From DASSBG01 sp965651365 (GTDB lineage: Bacteria; Pseudomonadota; Gammaproteobacteria; Xanthomonadales; Rhodanobacteraceae), in assembly GCA_965651365.1 (NCBI GenBank), contig CBFGSA010000115.1, forward strand, positions 1 through 8,898: a stretch of 8,898 nucleotides of DNA, given 5' to 3'. Below are positions 1-6,756 of the stretch, in pieces. The position numbers and the translations under genes are program-made. A model generated the notes under the pieces. That model had not been told where the DNA came from. It saw only the letters and a list, made by a program, of their open reading frames with translations, and made no database searches. Positions within the stretch are counted from its first letter, which is position 1; each line of letters starts with the position of its first letter.

Positions 1-84
1 AAGGCGGGACTTTTTCTGCGCAGCGGGACGCGCAGCAGGAAAAGGCTGGGCCGGCGATGCGCGCCAGGAAGGCTGCCTGCCGCA

Positions 85-162
85 AGTTGCGTCTGGACCG
101 AACTGCCAGTAGCAGTTCGCAGCTTGAGGAAGCCTCACGCAACTGTTAGGGTCAAAGTGACC
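85..162 (+). promoter_or_regulatory. Candidate structured leader (nested hairpins)
   Basis: Four inverted repeats can be read directly. AGTTGCG (85-91) pairs with CGCAACT (138-144). Inside it sit CGAACTGC/GCAGTTCG (99-106 and 112-119, 5-nt loop) and TGAGG/CCTCA (125-129 and 133-137, 3-nt loop). Directly after comes GGTCA/TGACC (150-154 and 158-162, 3-nt loop). The first three would form a three-way junction in RNA, with the second inner hairpin stacked on the outer stem. The group ends about 53 nt before the ATG at 216. It could be a cis-acting RNA, a set of protein operators, or chance in GC-rich DNA. It does not match the cyclic-di-GMP, cobalamin or SAH riboswitch cores as I remember them. 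No U-tract follows any stem. Confidence 0.25.
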
Positions 163-200
163 GCACCCACGCAGCGGGCACGTCAAAACTCGACAACTCA

Positions 201-206
201 AGGGGG
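201..206 (+). promoter_or_regulatory. Ribosome binding site of the beta-helix gene
   Basis: AGGGGG lies 9 nt before the ATG at 216. Together with the signal peptide that begins at this ATG, it fixes the start of the gene. Confidence 0.6.
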
Positions 207-215
207 CTCAAACGC

Positions 216-1919
216 ATGAACACGACTGTTTCCGCACCGCGGCGGCTGCGCCTGAAACCACTGGCGGCGGGCCTCGCCCTCGTTCTGGCAGCCGGGGCAT
301 TCGTCCTGCCATCCGAATCGCTGGCCGCGGGCAGCCACGCCAAGGCCAGATCCTGGCAGGGCATGCTGGCTACCGACCCGACGCTCAAGGCCCGCGTCGA
401 GGCGCGGCGACAACAGCAGAAAACCCGGCGCCAGCAGCGCGCGCAGGCGCTGATTGCCGGCAGCGGAGCAAACGCCAATGCCACCAATGCCAGCAATGCC
501 AGCATCGCGGTCAGCAATTGCAATGACAGTGGCGCTGGCAGCCTGCGGGACGCGATTGGCGCGGCGGCTTCCGGTGACACTGTCGACCTCAGCGCGCTCA
601 CCTGCAGCACCATCACGCTGACCTCCGGTGCCATCGCAATAACCCAGAATGATCTTGACATTCAGGGTCCAGGCGCCAGCAACCTGGCTATCGATGGCAG
701 CGCGACCGACGAAATATTCGCATTTGTCGGTAACGGGACACTCACCGTGGCCGACGCCACGCTGACCAATGGCTATTACTATCACGGCCTGGGTGGCGCG
801 ATCTGGGCAGCATACGGCAACGTGAGCGTACGCAATGCCGTGATCAGCAACAGTTCGACAAATGGGCAATACTCTTACTCTGCCGTGGCTGGTGGTGCAG
901 CCATCGTGGCTTATGACGGCAACATTATCCTGGACAATGCCACGATCACCGGAAATTCCAGTGACAGCTATACCCCTGATCCAGGCGGGTCTCTGGTTTA
1001 TGCGGCAATCAGTGCCCTGAGCGGCAATGTCACCATTACGAACTCCACCATATCGGACAACCAGGCCTCAAGTGATTACCTGGTTCTTGGTGGTGGGGTG
1101 TTTGCCAACGGCAACCTGACGCTGACGCAATCCACCATTGCGCAAAACAAGGCAACTGGTCTGGATTATGGCTACACATTCGGGGGTGGGGTCTATGGTG
1201 GTTATGCGGGGACCACAACGATCAGCGCCAGCACAATATCGGGCAACACCGCGACCAACGATGGCGGCGGTGTCCAGAGTAGCGGCAACCTCAGCATGGT
1301 CAACTCGACCGTCAGCGGCAACCAGTCGAATTATTATGGTGCCGGTGTCGCCAACCTGTACGGAACGGCGGATATCAGCAACAGCACAATTTCGAACAAC
1401 AGCAATGCAAACTATGCAGGTGCGGGTCTGTTTTCCATCTATGGCAGCGCCAATCTCGACAGCACCATCATCTACGGCAACAGCGCCGGCTCGGGCTCCG
1501 GCGACATCGACGATGCGGGTACCGGCAGCACCCTCGGCGGCGCCAACAACCTGATTGGCAACTCCAGTCTGGGTGTGCCGGGCGATACAATCAGCGCCGA
1601 CCCGCTGCTTGGGCCACTGCAGAACAATGGCGGGCCGACCTTCACCCATGCACTTGGAACCGGCAGCCCCGCGATCGATGTCGGATCCAACCCGATGTCG
1701 CTGACCACGGATCAGCGCGGAGCAGGCTTTGTGCGTGAGTCGGGCGGCGCAGCCGATATCGGCGCCTTCGAGGTTCAGGCCGTCGTCCTGCCGTCCTATG
1801 TCGCCGTACCTTCCGGTGCGACCTGGGCCATGGGTCTGCTTGGCACCCTGCTGGGCTGGGTGGGCTGGATGGGCCTGCGCCGACGAAGGTGCAACGAATC
1901 CTCCAGCGGCCTGGGCTGA
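216..1919 (+). CDS. Secreted right-handed beta-helix protein with choice-of-anchor Q-like module and C-terminal anchor
   Basis: This is a 567-residue envelope or surface protein of unknown ligand; no catalytic motif is visible. Residues 1-38 form a signal peptide: basic stretch RRLRLK, hydrophobic core 16-31, likely cleavage near ESLAA. Residues 55-75 are charged and Gln/Arg-rich. Residues 88-96 are Asn/Ala/Ser/Thr-rich and encoded by a short tandem repeat. From NCNDSGAGSLRDAI (101-114) to about 480 the protein repeats NSTISDN-like rungs (NSTISDN, QSTIAQN, NSTVSGN, NSTISNN), as in parallel beta-helix proteins. GSPAIDVGSN (483-492) followed by DQRG...DIGAFEV resembles the choice-of-anchor Q module. 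The C-terminus has VAVPSGATW, one membrane segment (about 537-554) and four Arg (555-558), the layout of an IPTL-CTERM-type sorting tail, although the signature itself is degenerate. The gene stands alone and converges on the ABC operon. Such proteins are usually annotated as hypothetical; adhesion or a structural role is only a guess. Confidence 0.88.
   Translation: MNTTVSAPRRLRLKPLAAGLALVLAAGAFVLPSESLAAGSHAKARSWQGMLATDPTLKARVEARRQQQKTRRQQRAQALIAGSGANANATNASNASIAVSNCNDSGAGSLRDAIGAAASGDTVDLSALTCSTITLTSGAIAITQNDLDIQGPGASNLAIDGSATDEIFAFVGNGTLTVADATLTNGYYYHGLGGAIWAAYGNVSVRNAVISNSSTNGQYSYSAVAGGAAIVAYDGNIILDNATITGNSSDSYTPDPGGSLVYAAISALSGNVTITNSTISDNQASSDYLVLGGGVFANGNLTLTQSTIAQNKATGLDYGYTFGGGVYGGYAGTTTISASTISGNTATNDGGGVQSSGNLSMVNSTVSGNQSNYYGAGVANLYGTADISNSTISNNSNANYAGAGLFSIYGSANLDSTIIYGNSAGSGSGDIDDAGTGSTLGGANNLIGNSSLGVPGDTISADPLLGPLQNNGGPTFTHALGTGSPAIDVGSNPMSLTTDQRGAGFVRESGGAADIGAFEVQAVVLPSYVAVPSGATWAMGLLGTLLGWVGWMGLRRRRCNESSSGLG
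477..503 (+). repeat. 9-bp tandem repeat inside the beta-helix gene
   Basis: There are three head-to-tail 9-bp units, AATGCCACC, AATGCCAGC and AATGCCAGC, preceded by a partial unit at 471-476. They encode the Asn-Ala-(Thr/Ser) run between the charged N-terminal part and the beta-helix. The unit length is a multiple of three, so a gain or loss of units would keep the frame and only change spacer length. Confidence 0.7.
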
Positions 1920-1926
1920 CGCCCAG
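1911..1926 (+). terminator. Hairpin spanning the stop codon of the beta-helix gene (weak terminator candidate)
   Basis: CTGGGC (1911-1916) and GCCCAG (1921-1926) form a perfect 6-bp stem. The 4-nt loop, TGAC, contains the stop codon TGA at 1917-1919. No T-run follows, so it is not a standard intrinsic terminator. It may protect the 3' end or act with the palindromic repeat further downstream. Confidence 0.25.
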
Positions 1927-1997
1927 GCAATCCGGACACGAAGGACAGGTTCGCCAGCACGGGAATCCGGTCTTTTGCTGCGTGCCGTCCCGCCATG

Positions 1998-2036
1998 CGA
2001 TCCCCGGATTGCGCTGCGCTCCATCCGGGCTACGCA
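1998..2036. repeat. Palindromic short interspersed repeat between convergent genes
   Basis: CCCGGAT (2003-2009) and ATCCGGG (2023-2029) flank an inner GCGC-T-GCGC palindrome (2011-2019). Read on the other strand, the element contains the stretch GATGGAGCGCAGCGCAATCC. I recall this as a very common dispersed intergenic element in several proteobacterial groups; its accidental translation PDGAQRNPG is often seen in over-predicted ORFs. It sits in the 138-bp spacer between two convergent genes and could end or stabilise transcripts from either side. Only one copy lies in this window, so its repeat status rests on memory, not on a count here. Confidence 0.55.
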
Positions 2037-2057
2037 CGGCGACGCGAGGTCCGGCGG

Positions 2058-5000
2058 TCACTCCATGCTGACCTTCATCCGGTTGTCGCTGGAGACGCGG
2101 TCGATCAGCTTGTTGTAGGGGTCGATGCCGGCCTCGTAAGGCTTGTCCTTGACGTGCACGGTGATGCTGCTGTCGCCGTTGGCGAGCTTGCGCTTGGCAA
2201 GATAGAGCACCTTTTCGTTGTCTTCCTTGCCGTCCGGGCCGCGGGCGAATACGCCGATGTCGACGGGGGCGCCGATTTCGGCCTTGGTCTCCTTGCCCTC
2301 GCTGTCGGCGTAGGTCTTGCCGGCGTGGACTTTCAGCGTCACGTCCCAGCCGCCGCCGGCGGCCCTTTTGGCCGTGGCCGAGATCATCCGGTTGTCGTAC
2401 AGGGTGATCTTCCAGAACCAGTCGTTGATGACGTTCTTCCATTTCGGCCCGGCGGCCTTTTGCAGCGCATCCATGAACTGCTGTGAGGTCACATAGGGCG
2501 GCTGCTGGAAGCCGTAGTCGATCAGGAACTGCTTGAGCATCGCATCCAGGGTGTCCTCGCCGATGTAGTCGGCCAGGGCATAGAACACCATCGAGCCCTT
2601 GCGGTAGTGGATGTAGGGCTGGTTCTCGACCTTGGCCAGCGGCAGTTCGCGCACGGTTTCCATGGCGCGGCCGCGCAGATAGCGGTCCAGCTCGTATTTC
2701 AGGAACTTGCGCATCTTGTGCTTGCCGTACAGGTGCTGCATCACCATCAGCGAGGAGTACTGGGCCAGCGATTCGCTGAGCATGGTCGAGCCCTGCATGT
2801 CGGCGCCGATCACGCGGTGCGCCCACCACTGGTGCGCGACCTCGTGCGCGGTGACGTCGGTGACGTAGTCGAGATTGTCCGTGTCCTTGAGGTCGGCGAT
2901 GAAGCCGATTGATTCGGAAAACGGCACCGTATTGGCGAAGGACTGCGCGAAACTGGCGTAGGCGGGAAACTCCAGAATCCGCAACTGGCGGAACTGATAG
3001 GGCGTGTAGTGGCTGTTGTAGTAGGCGAAGGCCTTCTTCACCGCCTCGATCATGCGATCCACGTTCCAGAAATGATCGGGGTTGTAGTAGACCTCGATGG
3101 CGATGCCGTTCCAGGAATCCTTTTTCACCGCCCAGCGCGCCGACAGGTAGGCGAAGAAGTTCAGCATCGGCTGATCCATCTTGTAGTGATAGCAGTGCCG
3201 GCCCGAGTCGGTGGTCCATTCCTTTTGCAAATAACCCGGTGCCATCGCGATCTGGTCGCCGGCGGTGCACACATTGGTGTCGAAACTGATCCAGTCGGCA
3301 TCGTGGCTGATGTAGGTGTTGGCGCGTGCCTTCGGGTTCTGGCTCAGCTTGGGCATGCGCGGCGCATCCGGGTCCAGGCCGTACTTGCGCCGCTTGCTGC
3401 GGTCGGTGAGCTGACGGTTGCGGTCGTAGCCGAATTGCGGGAACAGCATCTGGTTGTTGAAAAAGGTGCCGTTGTGCACCAGTTGCGTCTCGCCGGTGGA
3501 ATTGGTGAAGCCCTCGGGCTGCCAGGTCTCCTCGAAATCGAAGGACATCGAAGCGCCGGGCTCAAGCGGCTGATCGAGCTTGTAGATGGTCAGGCCCTGG
3601 ATCTTGTCCTGCTTGACGATGGTGTGCGGCGGGAACTTCAGCGAGTCCAGCTTCAGATGCGTCACCGGGCGCAGCGCATCCAGGCGCATGTGCAGGGTGT
3701 CGATCGGCTGATCGTGCTTGTTGACCAGGGTGTAGTGGCCGGTGATGTGCACGCGGCGCTGGTAGGGATGGATGTCGACATCGGCCTTGACGTCGGTGAT
3801 CCGCGGCTGCGCCAGATCCTTGTACCTGGCGTATTCCTTCTCGTAGTTGGCCGCGCGTTGCTCGGCCTGGTCGCTGGGCACGTATTCGTTGCGCACCATG
3901 GTGTTGTAGCCGATCCACAGGCCGAACAGCACAAAGCCGGCCACGGCCACGGTCAGCGTCATTCTGGCCGGGCGCGTGAAGCGGGCGCGCGCCTCGCGCT
4001 TGCGCGCCGCCCAGGTGTGCCCGGTGCCGCGCACCCACAGCAGCACCGTGGCCACCAGCAAGCCCAGCGCAAACCAGCCCCAGTAACCGTAGAACCACAG
4101 TGCACCGACCCAGAAATGACCGAAGCCATTGAGGTCCGAATACGGCACGCCGGGCGCGCCGGCATAGCTGTACAGGTTGTTCTCCAGGTGCATCAGCGAC
4201 AGCGTGACCATCGATGCCAGCACCAGAATCATCAGCAGGTAGCCGAGGAACTTGTTGTTGGCCAGCACCTGCAGGAATACCGCCATCACCGCGATCAGCA
4301 CGAACGGAATGATGTCCAGCGCCAGCCCCTTGAGATACAGCAAAGGCTCCAGATGGGTGTAGCCGTGGGCGAGCTGCCAGCCCATGGTGTACAGCGCGCC
4401 GATGACGAGAAAGATCACGACCACGGCCAGCAAGGCGGTCAGCTTGGAGGCCAGGCCGACCCAGTTCGGCGCCGGCATCGCATCGCTGACCTCGCTGGTG
4501 CGTTGGCTGCGCTCGCGCCAGATCAGCTCGCCGGCGTAGAAGATCAGGATGATCCAGAGCAGAAACTGGAAGGTCGAGCGCAGATCCGACAGCATGAGGT
4601 GCGTGACCGGATAGGTTGGGGTGCCGAACACTTTGCCCGACAGGGCCAGGGTCGCGGTCATATTGGCCAGACCGAACAGCAGCATGACCAGGAACGGTAC
4701 GCCGCGCAGCACACTGAACGTGTAGCGCCGCGCGCTGGCCAGATACTGGATCCAGTGTGCGCCGCGATCATCGCGGGCGTGCACTTGCGGCAAGGCCAGC
4801 GTCGGGGTGGATGCCGTGGCGGCAACCATCGCGGCAGCCTTCCTGCGCTTGCGCCGCCAGCGCAGGCCTTCGCGATCGGGCCGGAACAGCATCCAGGTCA
4901 GGCTCAACAGCACGGCGGCGACGCCCAGCCAGATGGCACGGTTCGCCAGCAGCAGGCCGCTGAGCTCGGGCAACTGGGTGTTCTGCTGCGCCACTGACCA

Positions 5001-5666
5001 GTAGCGCGTGGCCAGACCAATCGTGCGCATGCCGAACGGATCGAGCAGCGCGGCGGCGGTGTGGTGGGTCACGTCACCCAGCAACTGTCCGGCCACCACC
5101 TGCAGGATGAAGAACGCAATCACGCCGATATAGGTGGCCAGCATCGAGCGCGTCAGTGAAGCGATCAGGAACAGGAAGGCCGCGACCAGCAGCAGGTCCG
5201 GAATCACGATCACGCCGAAGGCCCACCCATAGGCGGCGAGGCTGGTCGGGCCCAGGCGGGTCGCCTCCAGCCACGGCATGAAGGTGCCCAGCAGAAGGCC
5301 GAGGGCCGTGGCCAGCATCACTGCCAGCGCGGTGAGATAGCCGGCACCGAAGCGCCCGCCCAGATAGGCACTCTTGCCCACCGGCGTGGCAAACACCATT
5401 TCCGCGCTGCGCTGGTCGAAGTCGCGCAGGATCGCACCGGCCACGAACATCGTCACCAGAAACAGGCCGATCACGCTGAACACGGCCAGCAGGCGGATGA
5501 TCACGATCGGTGCATTGCGGTGCACATTGCCCATGCCGCCACCGATCGACACCGCATCGGTGGTGACGAACATGAAGGCCAGCAGCGCGAACACCACGGC
5601 CACCACCCAGAACAGCGGCGCGCGCAATTGCTGGCGCAGCTCGAATCTCAATACCTCGCGGAACAT
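2058..5666 (-). CDS. ABC-2 type permease (two modules) fused to an M1-family zinc aminopeptidase domain
   Basis: The 1202-residue protein has about 13 membrane segments in two ABC-2-like halves. First half: roughly 17-35, 55-79, 106-129, 148-171, 176-196 and 243-261. Second half: 321-341, 365-383, 408-429, 450-469, 473-492 and 518-545, with a last segment at 569-587. Each half carries an intracellular-loop motif of matching layout: RDFDQRSAEMVFATPVGKS (81-99) and WRERSQRTSEVSDAMPAPNW (383-402). Residues from about 600 form an M1-like domain with HEVAH at 941-945, a downstream Glu at 965 in LSESLAQY, and a Tyr at 1021 in HYRKGS matching the M1 catalytic Tyr. An odd number of membrane segments puts this domain in the periplasm if the N-terminus is cytoplasmic. 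The start ATG at 5666 lies 2 nt after the stop of the ATPase gene, so the two are translationally linked. The reading frame continues 75 codons upstream, but that part is the ATPase gene in another frame. The substrate is unknown. The protein could export and trim peptides, or the peptidase fold could be only a binding domain. Confidence 0.9.
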   Translation of the reverse strand: MFREVLRFELRQQLRAPLFWVVAVVFALLAFMFVTTDAVSIGGGMGNVHRNAPIVIIRLLAVFSVIGLFLVTMFVAGAILRDFDQRSAEMVFATPVGKSAYLGGRFGAGYLTALAVMLATALGLLLGTFMPWLEATRLGPTSLAAYGWAFGVIVIPDLLLVAAFLFLIASLTRSMLATYIGVIAFFILQVVAGQLLGDVTHHTAAALLDPFGMRTIGLATRYWSVAQQNTQLPELSGLLLANRAIWLGVAAVLLSLTWMLFRPDREGLRWRRKRRKAAAMVAATASTPTLALPQVHARDDRGAHWIQYLASARRYTFSVLRGVPFLVMLLFGLANMTATLALSGKVFGTPTYPVTHLMLSDLRSTFQFLLWIILIFYAGELIWRERSQRTSEVSDAMPAPNWVGLASKLTALLAVVVIFLVIGALYTMGWQLAHGYTHLEPLLYLKGLALDIIPFVLIAVMAVFLQVLANNKFLGYLLMILVLASMVTLSLMHLENNLYSYAGAPGVPYSDLNGFGHFWVGALWFYGYWGWFALGLLVATVLLWVRGTGHTWAARKREARARFTRPARMTLTVAVAGFVLFGLWIGYNTMVRNEYVPSDQAEQRAANYEKEYARYKDLAQPRITDVKADVDIHPYQRRVHITGHYTLVNKHDQPIDTLHMRLDALRPVTHLKLDSLKFPPHTIVKQDKIQGLTIYKLDQPLEPGASMSFDFEETWQPEGFTNSTGETQLVHNGTFFNNQMLFPQFGYDRNRQLTDRSKRRKYGLDPDAPRMPKLSQNPKARANTYISHDADWISFDTNVCTAGDQIAMAPGYLQKEWTTDSGRHCYHYKMDQPMLNFFAYLSARWAVKKDSWNGIAIEVYYNPDHFWNVDRMIEAVKKAFAYYNSHYTPYQFRQLRILEFPAYASFAQSFANTVPFSESIGFIADLKDTDNLDYVTDVTAHEVAHQWWAHRVIGADMQGSTMLSESLAQYSSLMVMQHLYGKHKMRKFLKYELDRYLRGRAMETVRELPLAKVENQPYIHYRKGSMVFYALADYIGEDTLDAMLKQFLIDYGFQQPPYVTSQQFMDALQKAAGPKWKNVINDWFWKITLYDNRMISATAKRAAGGGWDVTLKVHAGKTYADSEGKETKAEIGAPVDIGVFARGPDGKEDNEKVLYLAKRKLANGDSSITVHVKDKPYEAGIDPYNKLIDRVSSDNRMKVSME

Positions 5667-5668
5667 CT

Positions 5669-6571
5669 TCAGGCTGCCTTGGCGGTAGCGGTGCGGGCGG
5701 CTTCGGCCTGGCGCTGCAACTGCCCGAAATAGACATCTTCCAGATCCGGCGGCACGGCCTGGAAGCCAGACTCGGGCGCCGCATCGGCCAGCACGTGCAA
5801 CACGGTGCGACCGGCGGACAGACGGGTCGACAGAACGGTCATGCGTCCCTGGTAGTCGGCCAGCTCGCTCTTGTCGATGCTGGCCCGCCACACGCGCCCG
5901 TCCAGACTGGCGATGGCCTCGTGCGGTTCACCCGCCAGCAACACCTGGCCCTGGCTGATGATGGCCATGCGCGGGCACAGGTCGGTGACATCCTCGACGA
6001 TGTGGGTGGACAGGATCACCACCACCTTCTCGCCGATCTCGGCCAGCAGGTTGAGAAAGCGGTTGCGCTCTTCCGGATCGAGCCCGGCCGTGGGCTCGTC
6101 GACGATGATCAGCTTCGGCTGCCCGATCAGCGCCTGGGCAATGCCGAAGCGCTGGCGCATGCCGCCGGAAAAGGTGCCGAGTTTCTGCTTGCGCACCTCC
6201 CACAGGTTGACCTGCCGCAGCAGCGCCTCGACCAGCTCGCCACGCTCGCCTTTGGCCACCACACCCTTGAGCACGGCATAGTGATCGAGCATGGCCTCGA
6301 CCGAGACCTTGGGGTAGACCCCGAAATCCTGCGGCAGATAGCCCAAAACGCGCCGGGTGGCCTGCTTGTCGGCCAGCAGGTTCTGATCGTCCAGCGTGAT
6401 CGTGCCCGAATCGGGGTCCTGCAAGGTGGCGATGGTGCGCATCAGGGTCGACTTGCCGGCCCCGTTCGGCCCCAGCAGCCCGAACATGCCGCGCGGAATG
6501 TCCAGCGAAACCGCGTCCAGCGCGCGCACGCCGTTGTCATAGGTCTTGGTCAGATCACGAATGCACAGCAT
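5669..6571 (-). CDS. ABC transporter ATP-binding protein, partner of the permease-peptidase
   Basis: This 300-residue nucleotide-binding subunit should hydrolyse ATP on the cytoplasmic face and drive the membrane protein encoded next to it. Motifs: Walker A GPNGAGKST (34-42), Q-loop Gln81, signature FSGGMRQR (134-141), Walker B LIIVDE (154-159) with PTAGLD following, and H-loop His190 in LSTH. The layout and the SGGMRQR signature fit the CcmA/DrrA-type ATPases that pair with ABC-2 permeases. Residues after about 220 form a C-terminal extension of the kind found in exporters of this type. The start ATG at 6571 has GGGAG 6 nt upstream. It is the first gene of the leftward operon. No promoter was identified with confidence in the spacer to its right. 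Confidence 0.93.
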   Translation of the reverse strand: MLCIRDLTKTYDNGVRALDAVSLDIPRGMFGLLGPNGAGKSTLMRTIATLQDPDSGTITLDDQNLLADKQATRRVLGYLPQDFGVYPKVSVEAMLDHYAVLKGVVAKGERGELVEALLRQVNLWEVRKQKLGTFSGGMRQRFGIAQALIGQPKLIIVDEPTAGLDPEERNRFLNLLAEIGEKVVVILSTHIVEDVTDLCPRMAIISQGQVLLAGEPHEAIASLDGRVWRASIDKSELADYQGRMTVLSTRLSAGRTVLHVLADAAPESGFQAVPPDLEDVYFGQLQRQAEAARTATAKAA

Positions 6572-6623
6572 GTGCCGCTCCCGGCTGAGGTCAACCCCGC
6601 CAGCCTAGCGCTCAGCTCGCGGG

Positions 6624-6637
6624 CTGCCAACTGGCAG
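6624..6637. promoter_or_regulatory. Interrupted palindrome in the divergent spacer (possible operator)
   Basis: CTGCCA and TGGCAG are exact inverted repeats with a 2-bp centre. The site is about 53 bp from the ATPase start and 119 bp from the aceF start, and about 33 bp upstream of the candidate aceF -35 box. It could bind a dimeric regulator. There is no evidence for which one, and a 12-bp match in GC-rich DNA may be chance. Confidence 0.2.
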
Positions 6638-6669
6638 AGGTCATGGCTGTTCCGGATGCTGCTTGTGCT

Positions 6670-6697
6670 TTGTACAGGCGCGGCGTGGCACTATCAT
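6670..6697 (+). promoter_or_regulatory. Candidate sigma-70 promoter for aceF
   Basis: A good -10 box, TATCAT (6692-6697, five of six consensus bases), is preceded 16 bp upstream by a poor -35 box, TTGTAC (6670-6675, only TTG matching). Transcription would begin near 6704 and give a leader of about 50 nt before the aceF ribosome binding site. Confidence 0.35.
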
Positions 6698-6746
6698 GGG
6701 CGGATATCGCTGCGCGCCCGGTTTGGCGTGCAGCTCCGCAGGTTGC

Positions 6747-6752
6747 AGGAGG
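6747..6752 (+). promoter_or_regulatory. Ribosome binding site that decides the aceF start
   Basis: AGGAGG lies 4 nt before the ATG at 6757. It argues against the in-frame ATG 38 codons upstream at 6643. The lipoyl domain also begins directly at MSQVKQVKVPDIG. Confidence 0.75.
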
Positions 6753-6756
6753 TTGC

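Larger units (their letters stand above)
1..215. other. Upstream non-coding region of the beta-helix gene
   Basis: I see no convincing gene in this stretch. All three forward frames are open from base 1 for a while (to about 110, 147 and 219), so the tail of an upstream gene cannot be excluded, but none of the translations resembles a protein family I know. The stretch is rich in inverted repeats: a 6-bp pair at 16-21/30-35 and a nested group at 85-162, listed separately. No clear -35/-10 pair was found. The ribosome binding site of the next gene lies at 201-206. Confidence 0.5.
6572..6756. other. Divergent intergenic region between the ABC operon and aceF
   Basis: This 185-bp spacer must hold the promoters of both the leftward operon and the rightward aceF. 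I see a 14-bp interrupted palindrome, CTGCCA-AC-TGGCAG (6624-6637), and a possible rightward promoter (6670-6697), listed separately. For the leftward genes the only hexamer resembling a -35 box lies too close to the ATG to be convincing. An ATG at 6643 is in frame with aceF but is not preferred as its start. Confidence 0.6.

Noticed and set aside
1..219. An open forward frame of 72 codons that would end by overlapping the beta-helix start (ATGA at 216-219)
   Set aside because: The Arg/Ala/Ser-rich translation resembles no known protein end and has no visible start in the window. It remains possible but unsupported.
477..503. Repeat units considered as a CRISPR or VNTR array
   Set aside because: Three 9-bp units inside a coding region with no spacers are a small coding tandem repeat only.
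1068..2024. A 318-codon open frame antisense to the beta-helix gene
   Set aside because: The translation is low-complexity Ala/Gly/Arg/Val with no family resemblance. The sense strand has a signal peptide, beta-helix rungs and an anchor.
1642..3270. A 542-codon open frame on the minus strand overlapping the M1 domain and running into the beta-helix gene
   Set aside because: It is a frame-shifted reading of the M1 domain with an Arg/Gly/Pro-rich, motif-free translation. It crosses the convergent spacer and the repeat there.
3009..4997. A 662-codon open frame on the + strand
   Set aside because: It lies wholly opposite the permease-peptidase gene. Its translation is rich in His, Gln, Arg and Val with no domain, while the minus strand gives clear membrane segments and the M1 motifs. 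It is a shadow typical of GC-rich DNA.
5667..5891. A 75-codon N-terminal extension of the permease-peptidase
   Set aside because: It overlaps the ATPase gene in another frame and gives an Arg/Gly-rich translation. The ABC-2 domain begins naturally at MFREVLRFELRQQ from the ATG at 5666.
6643..6756. A 38-codon N-terminal extension of aceF from an upstream ATG
   Set aside because: AGGAGG directly precedes the ATG at 6757, the lipoyl domain starts there, and the candidate promoter -10 box falls inside the extension.
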